A stretch of 12,786 nucleotides of DNA from an uncultured Lachnospiraceae bacterium (GTDB lineage Bacteria; Bacillota; Clostridia; Lachnospirales; Lachnospiraceae). The DNA lies in assembly GCA_910587085.1 (NCBI GenBank), contig CAJUMC010000079.1:1-12786 (forward strand), written 5' to 3'. The translations under genes and the position numbers were made by a program. Positions 1 through 6,209 of the stretch are shown here, piece after piece. Position 1 is the stretch's first letter; every line of letters begins with the position of its first letter. The notes under the pieces were generated by a model. That model searched no databases. It was given only the letters and a program-made list of their open reading frames with translations, and had not been told where the DNA came from.

Positions 1-68
1 CTTAGGCATTGATATCCTTGTAAAAAAAGTGTCAACCAATATTGACAATATCATTGGATATGTTTTCG
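1..68. other. Array-distal flank (trailer)
   Basis: No repeat copy is found one repeat-spacer unit (about 66 bp) before the repeat at 69, so the array ends here. The stretch is AT-rich and holds a 13-bp palindrome-like sequence (ATATTG-A-CAATAT, 39-51) inside a looser CCAAT...ATTGG dyad (36-57). No gene is visible. Confidence 0.6.
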
Positions 69-432
69 ATTTCAACCCACGCTCCCACAAAGGGAGCGAC
101 CGCGGCGACGGTTTTGTGCTTGAAAATGGGTTTGTAATTTCAACCCACGCTCCCACAAAGGGAGCGACGATTTTGGGGAGCTGATCGAAGAGACGTTTAT
201 AATTTCAACCCACGCTCCCACAAAGGGAGCGACTGTAATTGTGTATAATAATTATCTACATGTTGGGATTTCAACCCACGCTCCCACAAAGGGAGCGACA
301 TTGGTGCGTCGATGATATCTTGGATATGTTCTCTATTTCAACCCACGCTCCCACAAAGGGAGCGACGACCCATATCGTTATCGGACAGCTCCAAACATGA
401 ATTTCAACCCACGCTCCCACAAAGGGAGCGAC

Positions 433-466
433 GATTGCCACTAACTTTCATTGTGATATACTAATA
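433..466 (-). repeat. Spacer 8 (leader-relative), near twin of spacer 2
   Basis: This 34-bp spacer matches the one at 831-864 at 32 of 34 positions, with identical boundaries. The only differences are two adjacent bases (CC here, TA there, at 438-439 and 836-837). In crRNA orientation they are positions 28-29, far from the PAM-proximal seed. Confidence 0.9.
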
Positions 467-830
467 ATTTCAACCCACGCTCCCACAAAGGGAGCGACTC
501 AGCGAGCTCGTTGATGGTGCGGTATTGTAACCCATTTCAACCCACGCTCCCACAAAGGGAGCGACGATGAGTGCGCTGCATCTGGAGTTTGCAACGCTGA
601 TTTCAACCCACGCTCCCACAAAGGGAGCGACACGCTGCCGGACGTGCGAACAGCGTTTCACACGATGATTTCAACCCACGCTCCCACAAAGGGAGCGACT
701 CAAAAAACGCCAATTATCATTGTCTGCTCACCCATTTCAACCCACGCTCCCACAAAGGGAGCGACAACATTTGCGGATTTTCCCTCGGATTTTTCGGGAT
801 TTCAACCCACGCTCCCACAAAGGGAGCGAC

Positions 831-864
831 GATTGTAACTAACTTTCATTGTGATATACTAATA
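831..864 (-). repeat. Spacer 2 (leader-relative), near twin of spacer 8
   Basis: This is the younger partner of the 433-466 spacer. Five unrelated spacers lie between the two, so a block duplication of repeat-spacer units does not explain the pair. Separate acquisition from related donor sequences is more likely. Confidence 0.9.
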
Positions 865-963
865 ATTTCAACCCACGCTCCCACAAAGGGAGCGACCGGT
901 TCCCATATTTTTTTCGCAAAATGTTTCACGTATTTCAACCCACGCTCCCACAAAGGGAGCGAC

Positions 964-1138
964 AGCAAACTTTACCAAAAAACTTCTATATACTATCCAA
1001 AAAACTGTTAATTTTGCCGATTTATCTCCTAAAATCCCCCCTTAAATCATCTCCTTCAAATGTACTTATGACTTCGACTTCTCTTTATCCTGCACGAATC
1101 TCCTTGAATTTTCATGTGCACATCCCATTCGCATACAT
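964..1138 (-). promoter_or_regulatory. CRISPR leader
   Basis: This 175-bp non-coding stretch lies between the cas2 stop and the first repeat, where the leader of a type I-C array belongs. The part next to the array is AT-rich. On the minus strand AGTTTTTTGG occurs twice (975-984 and 997-1006), exactly 22 bp apart and beginning 11 bp from the leader-repeat junction. Next to cas2 there is a 10-bp palindrome, ATGTGCACAT (1114-1123), flanked by an inverted CGAAT/ATTCG pair (1095-1099 and 1127-1131). A GATAGTATATAG stretch could hold a -10 element, but no convincing -35 was found. No terminator separates cas2 from the array. Confidence 0.8.
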
Positions 1139-1429
1139 TCAGCAAATCAAAGTGCCGGACATATCAATTCCATTTTCTTTACCTACATGCTCTACTTTAT
1201 TTTTGTACTGTTCTCCCAAAGTGTAATAACGCACACTGTCCTTCTCCTGGTCAATTACGTCTGAAAGCTGTTTTTTTAACATCACAAATTGGGTCGCGTC
1301 AACCAAACATTCAAATACCGAATTCTGCACCCGCTGTCCATAATTTTTACAGATTTTTGCAACTTTAGAAAGCCGCTTTATCCCTTGTGTTGTCTGTGTA
1401 TTTACGTCATAGGTAATTAAAATCATCAT
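1139..1429 (-). CDS. cas2: CRISPR-associated endoribonuclease/integrase subunit Cas2
   Basis: Cas2 is the central dimer of the Cas1-Cas2 spacer integrase. The 96-residue product is the normal family length and has the ferredoxin-like fold signature: strand MMILITYDV with conserved Asp8, then NSVFECLV and DSVRYYTL. The start is the first of two consecutive ATG codons, preceded by GAGGTG 8 nt upstream. A longer frame starting at 1492 is rejected because its first 21 residues overlap the end of cas1 and do not fit the family. The gene starts 7 bp after the cas1 stop, so its ribosome binding site overlaps the end of cas1 and translation may be coupled. It is the last gene before the leader. Confidence 0.96.
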   Translation of the reverse strand: MMILITYDVNTQTTQGIKRLSKVAKICKNYGQRVQNSVFECLVDATQFVMLKKQLSDVIDQEKDSVRYYTLGEQYKNKVEHVGKENGIDMSGTLIC

Positions 1430-1436
1430 AATTTTT

Positions 1437-2465
1437 TCACCTCTTAAAAAACGGAGGATAGGCGTCAAGATCTCCGCGGAGATATCGGGCAAGCAGCATT
1501 GCCTGGGCGTATGGAAGCAGGCCCACGGGCAGTTTTTCCTTCAAAAAGGGATGTTGTACCATCTCCTTCTTCATTTCCTGCCAGTGCTGTATGACAGTTT
1601 TCCTGGTATCATCGTTCATGATTACCGCACCACTCTCCGTTCTGATAAAACCGTCCGCATCCAGCTGCCGTTTATTAATCAGCGTCAACACAAACCGCTC
1701 CGCCACAGGGCTGCGCAATTCTTCCATCAAATCAAGAGCACAGGATTTTCTTCCCGGTCTGTCCCTGTGCAGAAAACCCACATAGGGATCAAGTCCTACC
1801 GAATAAGCTGCACCGGAACATTCGCTGGACAGCAGTGCATAAGCAAAAGACAGCAGTGCATTCACCCGGTCAAGCGGCGGCCGCCTGTTCCTCCCTGTAA
1901 ATGAAAAACTCTCCTTTTCCTGAAGAATCAGCTCATCAAATACCCCGAAATAAACCGATGCTGCTTCCCCTTCATACCCGCGCAGCTCATCCAGACCGGA
2001 ACATTCACGAATGTATTCCATAGATTTCTGAAGCAGCTCCGAAGCATGACGCAATCTCTTTTCATCCACCCGCACAGCGTGATCCCTAAGAGCCCGTTCC
2101 AAAACATAACGCTCATTATGAACCTTCCCAAGAATCATATTCCGGGCAATCTTCACGCTTTCGCTATCTGCATCGGAATAACGGTACTGTGTTTTTCTCA
2201 GCAAAACATTTCCGTTCTCCTGCCCTGCAAGACGTCCGCAGAAACTATCTCCCTGAAAAAAACACAGAGAAACATTGCTTTCCCCGCACTTTTTCATCAG
2301 GGCAGGACTCGCTCCAATATAATTAAACAACACAATTGATTCTAAATTATGCAGCGGAAGACGTAAAGCAGTGACACCGTCCTTCTTTACTGTGACGCAT
2401 TCCCCTTCCAGACCAAGATACGCATCCTGGGAAGTGACATACAGGGTATTCAATAATTTTTTCAT
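1437..2465 (-). CDS. cas1: CRISPR-associated integrase Cas1 (type I-C)
   Basis: Cas1 is the metal-dependent integrase that inserts prespacers at the leader-repeat junction. The 342-residue product has an N-terminal beta domain (MKKLLNTLYVTSQDAYLGLE) and a C-terminal helical domain. Putative metal ligands are Glu167 (in YEGEAA), His233 (in GFLHRDRPGR) and Asp245/Glu248 (in LDLMEEL), matching the Glu-His-Asp triad and spacing of characterised Cas1 proteins. Its ATG shares one base with the cas4 stop (TAATG), which indicates translational coupling. The N-terminal sequence is typical of the type I-C branch. Nothing in it looks damaged. Confidence 0.98.
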   Translation of the reverse strand: MKKLLNTLYVTSQDAYLGLEGECVTVKKDGVTALRLPLHNLESIVLFNYIGASPALMKKCGESNVSLCFFQGDSFCGRLAGQENGNVLLRKTQYRYSDADSESVKIARNMILGKVHNERYVLERALRDHAVRVDEKRLRHASELLQKSMEYIRECSGLDELRGYEGEAASVYFGVFDELILQEKESFSFTGRNRRPPLDRVNALLSFAYALLSSECSGAAYSVGLDPYVGFLHRDRPGRKSCALDLMEELRSPVAERFVLTLINKRQLDADGFIRTESGAVIMNDDTRKTVIQHWQEMKKEMVQHPFLKEKLPVGLLPYAQAMLLARYLRGDLDAYPPFFKR

Positions 2466-3127
2466 TACAGTTCCTCCTTGAGCACCGCCTCAATATATGC
2501 ACTTGCAGTGATGTTCCCGCAAAGCTTCGGCATACAGATATTTTGCAGAGAACATTGCCTGCACCATGTTCCTGTCTTCACCTTCGGCGTATATGCCCTG
2601 TCAAAATACTGATGCATTTCTTTAAAGGAGTGCTGAACCCTGTTCCTCAGTTCTTCCGTAAAGACAACCTCATTTCTGTGCCGCGTTTCACCATAATATA
2701 AATATCCTGCCGCAATATCTGCTTGAAGCATTTCCTCCAGACACATCGCCTGCGCTGTCAGCTGCAGTTCGTCGGCATTGTGAGCTTTCGGCGCGCCTCT
2801 TTTGTATTCTACTGGTACAACCTGGTATAGTCCCTCCCTTCCGGCAAGGGAAATTCCACTTTCTGCCTTGTGGAATTCCACCACATCGCATTCCCCGCTG
2901 ATCCCCATTGTCCTGGAAAACACTTTCATTGCTCGGAAAATAATAATATTGCCGCGCTTTTCTTTGATAAAAGGATCGTGGGCTTTTTCATGCATGCTTC
3001 TGCCCTCAAAAGTCCGTACATTTTCTTCCCACTGCTGCTCCACATGTATCAGCGCCCATTGGCGCCTGCAAAATGCAAAGTGCTGGATTCCTGAAAGCAG
3101 CAGAAAATCCTCCTCCTGATATTCCAT
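2465..3127 (-). CDS. cas4: CRISPR-associated exonuclease Cas4
   Basis: Cas4 trims prespacers and enforces PAM choice and orientation during adaptation, working with Cas1-Cas2. The 220-residue product has the full RecB-family nuclease set: His46, Asp81 (GECDVVEF), Glu107 and Lys109 (VEYKRG), and Gln122 (QLTAQA). Four cysteines for the iron-sulfur cluster are present: Cys20 (FCRRQW), then Cys189, Cys192 and Cys198 (WCRQC...IC). The ATG directly follows the TGA of a small upstream ORF with no spacer base, and AAGGA about 7 nt upstream lies inside that ORF. In most type I-C loci cas4 follows cas7 closely. Here 444 bp separate them. Confidence 0.97.
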   Translation of the reverse strand: MEYQEEDFLLLSGIQHFAFCRRQWALIHVEQQWEENVRTFEGRSMHEKAHDPFIKEKRGNIIIFRAMKVFSRTMGISGECDVVEFHKAESGISLAGREGLYQVVPVEYKRGAPKAHNADELQLTAQAMCLEEMLQADIAAGYLYYGETRHRNEVVFTEELRNRVQHSFKEMHQYFDRAYTPKVKTGTWCRQCSLQNICMPKLCGNITASAYIEAVLKEEL

Positions 3128-3256
3128 TCAACCGTCCTTTTCATGCATGACCTGAAGTATATAAACTCCATACTTATCCGGCATCCTGTGCCGCAGCACC
3201 TGTTCCATCTCATCCTTCCGAAAATTCACATGCACTGAACCTTGGCTTGCCGGCAC
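3128..3256 (-). CDS. Small hypothetical ORF abutting cas4
   Basis: From a GTG at 3256 this frame encodes 42 residues and ends in a TGA that touches the cas4 ATG. GAGGGGG lies 7 nt before the GTG. The core reads VHVNFRKDEMEQVLRHR followed by MPDKYGVYILQV, which suggests a strand-helix-strand pattern. Internal GTG codons at 3235 and 3229 are alternative starts. I do not recognise the family. It could be a real small protein co-translated with cas4, or the C-terminal remnant of a larger gene lost from this gap. The frame is closed upstream by a TGA at 3260-3262. The stop-start contact with cas4 and the protein-like composition favour coding, but the evidence is modest. Confidence 0.4.
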   Translation of the reverse strand: MPASQGSVHVNFRKDEMEQVLRHRMPDKYGVYILQVMHEKDG

Positions 3257-3571
3257 TGCTCATCCCCCTCAACCAGGGGAATGCAAACGATTTACATGCC
3301 GAATTCTACAATCTGCAAAAATATGTAAACCTGGAGATTCCGGCAGCTTGTGCCTTGACATTGTACTCAGCTTTGAAGCATCTGCAAAAATATCCAAACC
3401 TGGAGATTCCGGGGCCGATGTTTGCATCTCCCGGCGTTTTCCAATATTCCGTCCTGCAAACATCATCCCCCTTCCTTCTTAAAAGAAAGGAAAATTCCCC
3501 GGATAAACGGAAGACATCCCCTTCCGCAGTTCACTCGCAGCAGCAAGCTCCGCAAAGTGCTCTGCCGACCA
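3257..3571. other. Non-standard cas7-cas4 gap with repeats and dyads
   Basis: This 315-bp stretch replaces the usual short cas7-cas4 junction. It holds a 33-bp block repeated twice (3311-3412), a perfect 10-bp inverted repeat GATGTTTGCA/TGCAAACATC (3417-3426 and 3455-3464, 28-nt loop) and a small hairpin CCCCT-CAACC-AGGGG (3265-3279). A minus-strand frame of 65 codons (3269-3466) crosses it, starts after GGAAGGGGG, and keeps the repeat in phase (PESPGLDIFAD and PESPGLHIFAD). I regard that frame as more likely a repeat element than a gene. No promoter or Rho-independent terminator was found. Confidence 0.5.
3311..3412. repeat. 33-bp direct repeat pair with a 36-bp spacer
   Basis: Copies lie at 3311-3343 and 3380-3412 and match at 31 of 33 bases. 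The two differences are adjacent (GT versus CC). Each begins ATCTGCAAAAATAT and ends CCTGGAGATTCCGG. The period is 69 bp, a multiple of three. The geometry resembles a two-repeat CRISPR, but the sequence is unrelated to the 69-963 repeat and lacks a strong hairpin. A degenerate third block (AACCAGGGGAATG, 3271-3283) may be related. Confidence 0.8.
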
Positions 3572-4459
3572 TCACTCTCTGCATTCGCAGGTCACTCCCT
3601 CCGGCAGTTTCTCCTCTACTTCAATTACATAGTCGCTGTAACCTCTCGGCGTATCCACATCTGCCTTTTTCGCCGCGCGCACTCCCTCGAAAAGCTTATG
3701 TGCCGGAGCACAGCCGAGTTCACTGTCATGCCGGAAAATAATCAGCTTCCGTACGGCCATTTTTCCTCTTGCTGCAGAACGGTCGTTTTCAAACATATTT
3801 AAAATCGCCTGCCATAAAAGCTCCAGATCCTCCTCGGAAAATCCGGTAACCTTTCTTGCCAGATTCGCAGAAACATACCCCTCCGCACGATAAAGAGCAT
3901 ATGGAACTATATATTTTCTGCCCATCTCCGTCCCTTTTTTAGCCGCGTCGCTCTCGGTCGTAATTGCAACACGGGTAATCGTCACCTCCTGCGGCAGAAT
4001 CGGATCAACAGAACGGGCAAAACCAAGCTGCACCGGTCCACGCACCTGTCCGCAGTTTAGATTGTCCTTTACAAAGGTTGTCATCACAGCACCAAAAGTC
4101 CGGATATCATAAAAATTTTCACACATAAAATTACAAACCTTTTTATCCAGCTCCGGATTATCCTTTTTCATCGCCTTTACTTTATCCGGCTCAACCCCGG
4201 CATAACTGTATGCTTCTTTATCGCTGCGGTTCAGCGGAACATTTTCCTTTATGTAGATGCGATATCCCTTCTCATCCTCCTTGACGGTTTCCACATAATT
4301 GCGGATTTTGCGCTTCAGGCACACATCCGTCACAAGACCATAACCACTCTCCGGATCTACCCTCGGCATATTCCCGGCATCCGGATCTCCGTTCGGATTG
4401 CCATTCTCCACATCAAAAAATACCACAAACTCATATCTGTTTTTAATCGCCTCGCCCAT
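3572..4459 (-). CDS. cas7: Type I-C Cascade backbone protein Cas7 (Csd2)
   Basis: Cas7 coats the crRNA spacer as a helical filament and forms the backbone of the surveillance complex. The 295-residue product carries the Csd2 hallmark NGNPNGDPDAGNMPR at residues 19-33, followed by GLVTDVCLKRKIRNYV (41-56). The FGAVMTT and RGPVQLGFARSVDP segments lie in the middle, and RGKMAVRKLIIFRHDSELG near the C-terminus fits the modified RRM fold. The ATG follows the cas8c stop after a single base, and AGGAGG lies in the last codons of cas8c, so the two genes are coupled. Length is normal and the gene looks intact. An open extension of about 30 codons after the stop is probably chance. Confidence 0.97.
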   Translation of the reverse strand: MGEAIKNRYEFVVFFDVENGNPNGDPDAGNMPRVDPESGYGLVTDVCLKRKIRNYVETVKEDEKGYRIYIKENVPLNRSDKEAYSYAGVEPDKVKAMKKDNPELDKKVCNFMCENFYDIRTFGAVMTTFVKDNLNCGQVRGPVQLGFARSVDPILPQEVTITRVAITTESDAAKKGTEMGRKYIVPYALYRAEGYVSANLARKVTGFSEEDLELLWQAILNMFENDRSAARGKMAVRKLIIFRHDSELGCAPAHKLFEGVRAAKKADVDTPRGYSDYVIEVEEKLPEGVTCECRE

Positions 4460-4460
4460 C

Positions 4461-4823
4461 TTATCTCTCCTCCTTTTTCTGGTAGCGCTTCTGTGTCTGA
4501 TGATAATAGCCCAAGTAGAATGAACCCTGTTGCGGCAGCGTCATGCGCAATGGGAACTCTTCGCCCATACCCTCCATAATTTCCTGCATCCGCCGGTTAA
4601 AGGTAATCCGGCTTCCCTCATCACTCAGCTTTCTCAAATGCTTCTGCGACAGACTTAAAAGCAGCGGAAAAACCCGCGCCGGCGCCGCCGCCGCCGAATT
4701 AAAATACTTGTCACGGATCGTAGCGTTGAGACCCGGATTCGCCTCCTGCTGAATATGTTCCAATACCGCAAAAAGCCGCCCAAGCCTGTAAGGTACGCTG
4801 CTGCCCTGCTCATTTACTTCCAT
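4461..4823 (-). CDS. cas11c: Cas11c small subunit from an internal start in cas8c
   Basis: Type I-C complexes need a small subunit, Cas11c, made by independent translation of the 3' end of cas8c (established for this subtype). Here an in-frame ATG at 4823, codon 463 of cas8c, is preceded by AAAGGAGGA with a 7-nt gap, which is close to ideal. It would yield 120 residues (about 14 kDa), starting MEVNEQGSSVPYRLGRLFAV and ending QKRYQKKEER, the expected size. The segment is mostly helical by composition, as expected of a small subunit. It shares the cas8c stop and frame. Expression was not observed. The call rests on the ribosome binding site, the size and the family precedent. Confidence 0.85.
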   Translation of the reverse strand: MEVNEQGSSVPYRLGRLFAVLEHIQQEANPGLNATIRDKYFNSAAAAPARVFPLLLSLSQKHLRKLSDEGSRITFNRRMQEIMEGMGEEFPLRMTLPQQGSFYLGYYHQTQKRYQKKEER

Positions 4824-6209
4824 CTGCAATTCCTCCTTTGGACATTGTACATGCTCATTCCTCAAATAATAGGCCTTCAGAATCGCCGCTCTGCCCCTCG
4901 TCACCTTTTTTTCCGCGCGAATACGCAGCATCACCCCGTTCAAAAGAGAGGCCGGATAACGCCCGCCCGTAAGAATCGCCCTCAGCGTATCGGCTGCCAT
5001 CTGCGGCGAAGCAGATTTGTCCTTTGCATTCTGGTTGATTGTTTCCCACAGCAGCCGACGCAGCGACAGTTTCTGCCGGTTGTCAAACGAAGGTCTGACA
5101 ATCTCCAGCCGCTCGTAATGCCGCGCAATATTTTTCAGCATATCGCCGAAAGAATCCTGCCAGAAAAACCGGACGGAAAGACGGGCCGCATTCGGTGCTA
5201 CCCCCAGAATAAAAAAACGCTTGTCCGATCTCAGAACACTTTCCTGAAATTCAACCGGCTCTCCTCTTTTAACGGCATCAAAAATCGCGCTCAGATCCTG
5301 GTCGGTAATTCCCGCTTCCTCCTCTTCCTCTGCGCCGAACATGGCCGCAATTCCGATATCCTGATACAGCTCCTCTCCGCCTTCCACCCAGCAGACAACC
5401 GTAGTGTCTCCGATCATTCGGGTATGTTCCCTGTCATTCAGCAGACAGTTCAGCGCAGCGCCGTATGCCGCCGCCGCATATTCCCCCACCGCCGCATTTT
5501 CCCCCTGCTCCTTCCCGTAGGAACAGAAAGCGGGCGCGTTAAAGGAAACCAGGGAGGTTCCCATAGCCTGTGCGCCATACACCCCCTTTATAATCGGATG
5601 CAGCGCGGCTATGCGGGCTTTCCTGCCGGTTATCATGCACAATCCGTTCTCCGACCCGTCCGAATGGCCGTAATACTTCTGCCAGCATTCCCGGATTAAA
5701 GGATTTTCCGTAACCGGCCTTCCTTCATAACAGAAAAGAAGATTGGCTCCTGACACCAGTTCTTTCCGATTTTCAGAAAGCCATGCACAGGCGTCCGCCT
5801 GTTCCGGTTCCCAGCTCGTCAGAAACCGCAGCACCGCCTGCGCAGCGTCATCCTGCAGCCCCTCAAGCAGCTCGCGATGCAAATCCCGAAACGCATAAAA
5901 ACACCGTCTGCTTCTGTCCGGCTTACCCTTTTCATCGACCCCCAGCATATACGTCGAATTATCGCAGAGAAAATTCGGGGCAATATCTACGGAACGCTTA
6001 ATCGGCTGCGGCACCTCAAACTCCCGTGCTTCGGTAATGGTTTTCTTTCCGCGCTCCTTCGTTACCTTCAGCGGCCGGAGTGAAATCACTTCCCCATCCG
6101 CATTCAGATTCAGTCCGAAGGAAACTCTGGTTCTTCCCCATCCCGGGCGCGGCATTTTCCCCTGCTTTAGCAAATCCTCGTAATATTTTACCAGCGCCTG
6201 CAAAATCAC
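4461..6209 (-). CDS. cas8c: Type I-C Cascade large subunit Cas8c (Csd1)
   Basis: Cas8c is the large subunit that recognises the PAM and helps open the target DNA. It also participates in recruiting Cas3. From the GTG at 6209 the product is 582 residues, typical for Csd1. The N-terminus (MILQALVKYYEDLLKQGK, then RPGWGRTRVSFGLNL) matches the family. This GTG is preferred over a TTG at 6224 because it sits in a 4-bp overlap with the cas5c stop (GTGA), follows GAGGTGG closely, and gives the usual MILQAL beginning. The last 120 codons also encode Cas11c. No frameshift is seen. A continuous antisense frame over much of this gene is a codon-composition shadow. Confidence 0.96.
   Translation of the reverse strand: MILQALVKYYEDLLKQGKMPRPGWGRTRVSFGLNLNADGEVISLRPLKVTKERGKKTITEAREFEVPQPIKRSVDIAPNFLCDNSTYMLGVDEKGKPDRSRRCFYAFRDLHRELLEGLQDDAAQAVLRFLTSWEPEQADACAWLSENRKELVSGANLLFCYEGRPVTENPLIRECWQKYYGHSDGSENGLCMITGRKARIAALHPIIKGVYGAQAMGTSLVSFNAPAFCSYGKEQGENAAVGEYAAAAYGAALNCLLNDREHTRMIGDTTVVCWVEGGEELYQDIGIAAMFGAEEEEEAGITDQDLSAIFDAVKRGEPVEFQESVLRSDKRFFILGVAPNAARLSVRFFWQDSFGDMLKNIARHYERLEIVRPSFDNRQKLSLRRLLWETINQNAKDKSASPQMAADTLRAILTGGRYPASLLNGVMLRIRAEKKVTRGRAAILKAYYLRNEHVQCPKEELQMEVNEQGSSVPYRLGRLFAVLEHIQQEANPGLNATIRDKYFNSAAAAPARVFPLLLSLSQKHLRKLSDEGSRITFNRRMQEIMEGMGEEFPLRMTLPQQGSFYLGYYHQTQKRYQKKEER
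4831..4839 (-). promoter_or_regulatory. Internal ribosome binding site for cas11c
   Basis: AAAGGAGGA on the minus strand lies inside cas8c, 7 nt before the in-frame ATG at 4823. It is as strong as the sites in front of cas5c and cas7. This decides the Cas11c start. Confidence 0.85.

Larger units (their letters stand above)
69..963 (-). CRISPR. Type I-C CRISPR array, 14 repeats and 13 spacers
   Basis: Fourteen 32-bp repeats start at 69, 137, 202, 268, 335, 401, 467, 534, 600, 668, 734, 799, 865 and 932. All read identically, including the outermost one. Spacers are 33-36 bp. On the minus strand the repeat starts GTCGCTCCC, ends GGGTTGAAAT, and folds as CGCTCCC-TTTGT-GGGAGCG. This is the classic type I-C form. 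Cleavage at the 3' base of the stem would leave an 11-nt 5' handle, TGGGTTGAAAT. Orientation follows from the repeat motif, the minus-strand cas genes and the leader at 964-1138, so the newest spacer is 897-931 and the oldest is 101-136. Spacers 433-466 and 831-864 are nearly identical. Confidence 0.98.

Noticed and set aside
470..1226. Open frames through the array (for example 470-661, 644-838 and 921-1226)
   Set aside because: They translate the CRISPR repeats (recurring APFVGAWVE or HAPTKGAT peptides) and have no independent coding evidence.
3311..3412. A second, genuine CRISPR array
   Set aside because: There are only two copies, with no hairpin, no similarity to the locus repeat and no leader. 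It is kept as an observation, not called a CRISPR.
3247..3741. Plus-strand frame of 164 codons across the gap and the end of cas7
   Set aside because: It is antisense to the well-supported cas7 end and owes its repeated peptide to the 33-bp DNA repeat.
4755..5699. Plus-strand frame of 314 codons antisense to cas8c
   Set aside because: It is a shadow of cas8c. The opposite strand has clear family identity, operon overlap and ribosome binding sites.
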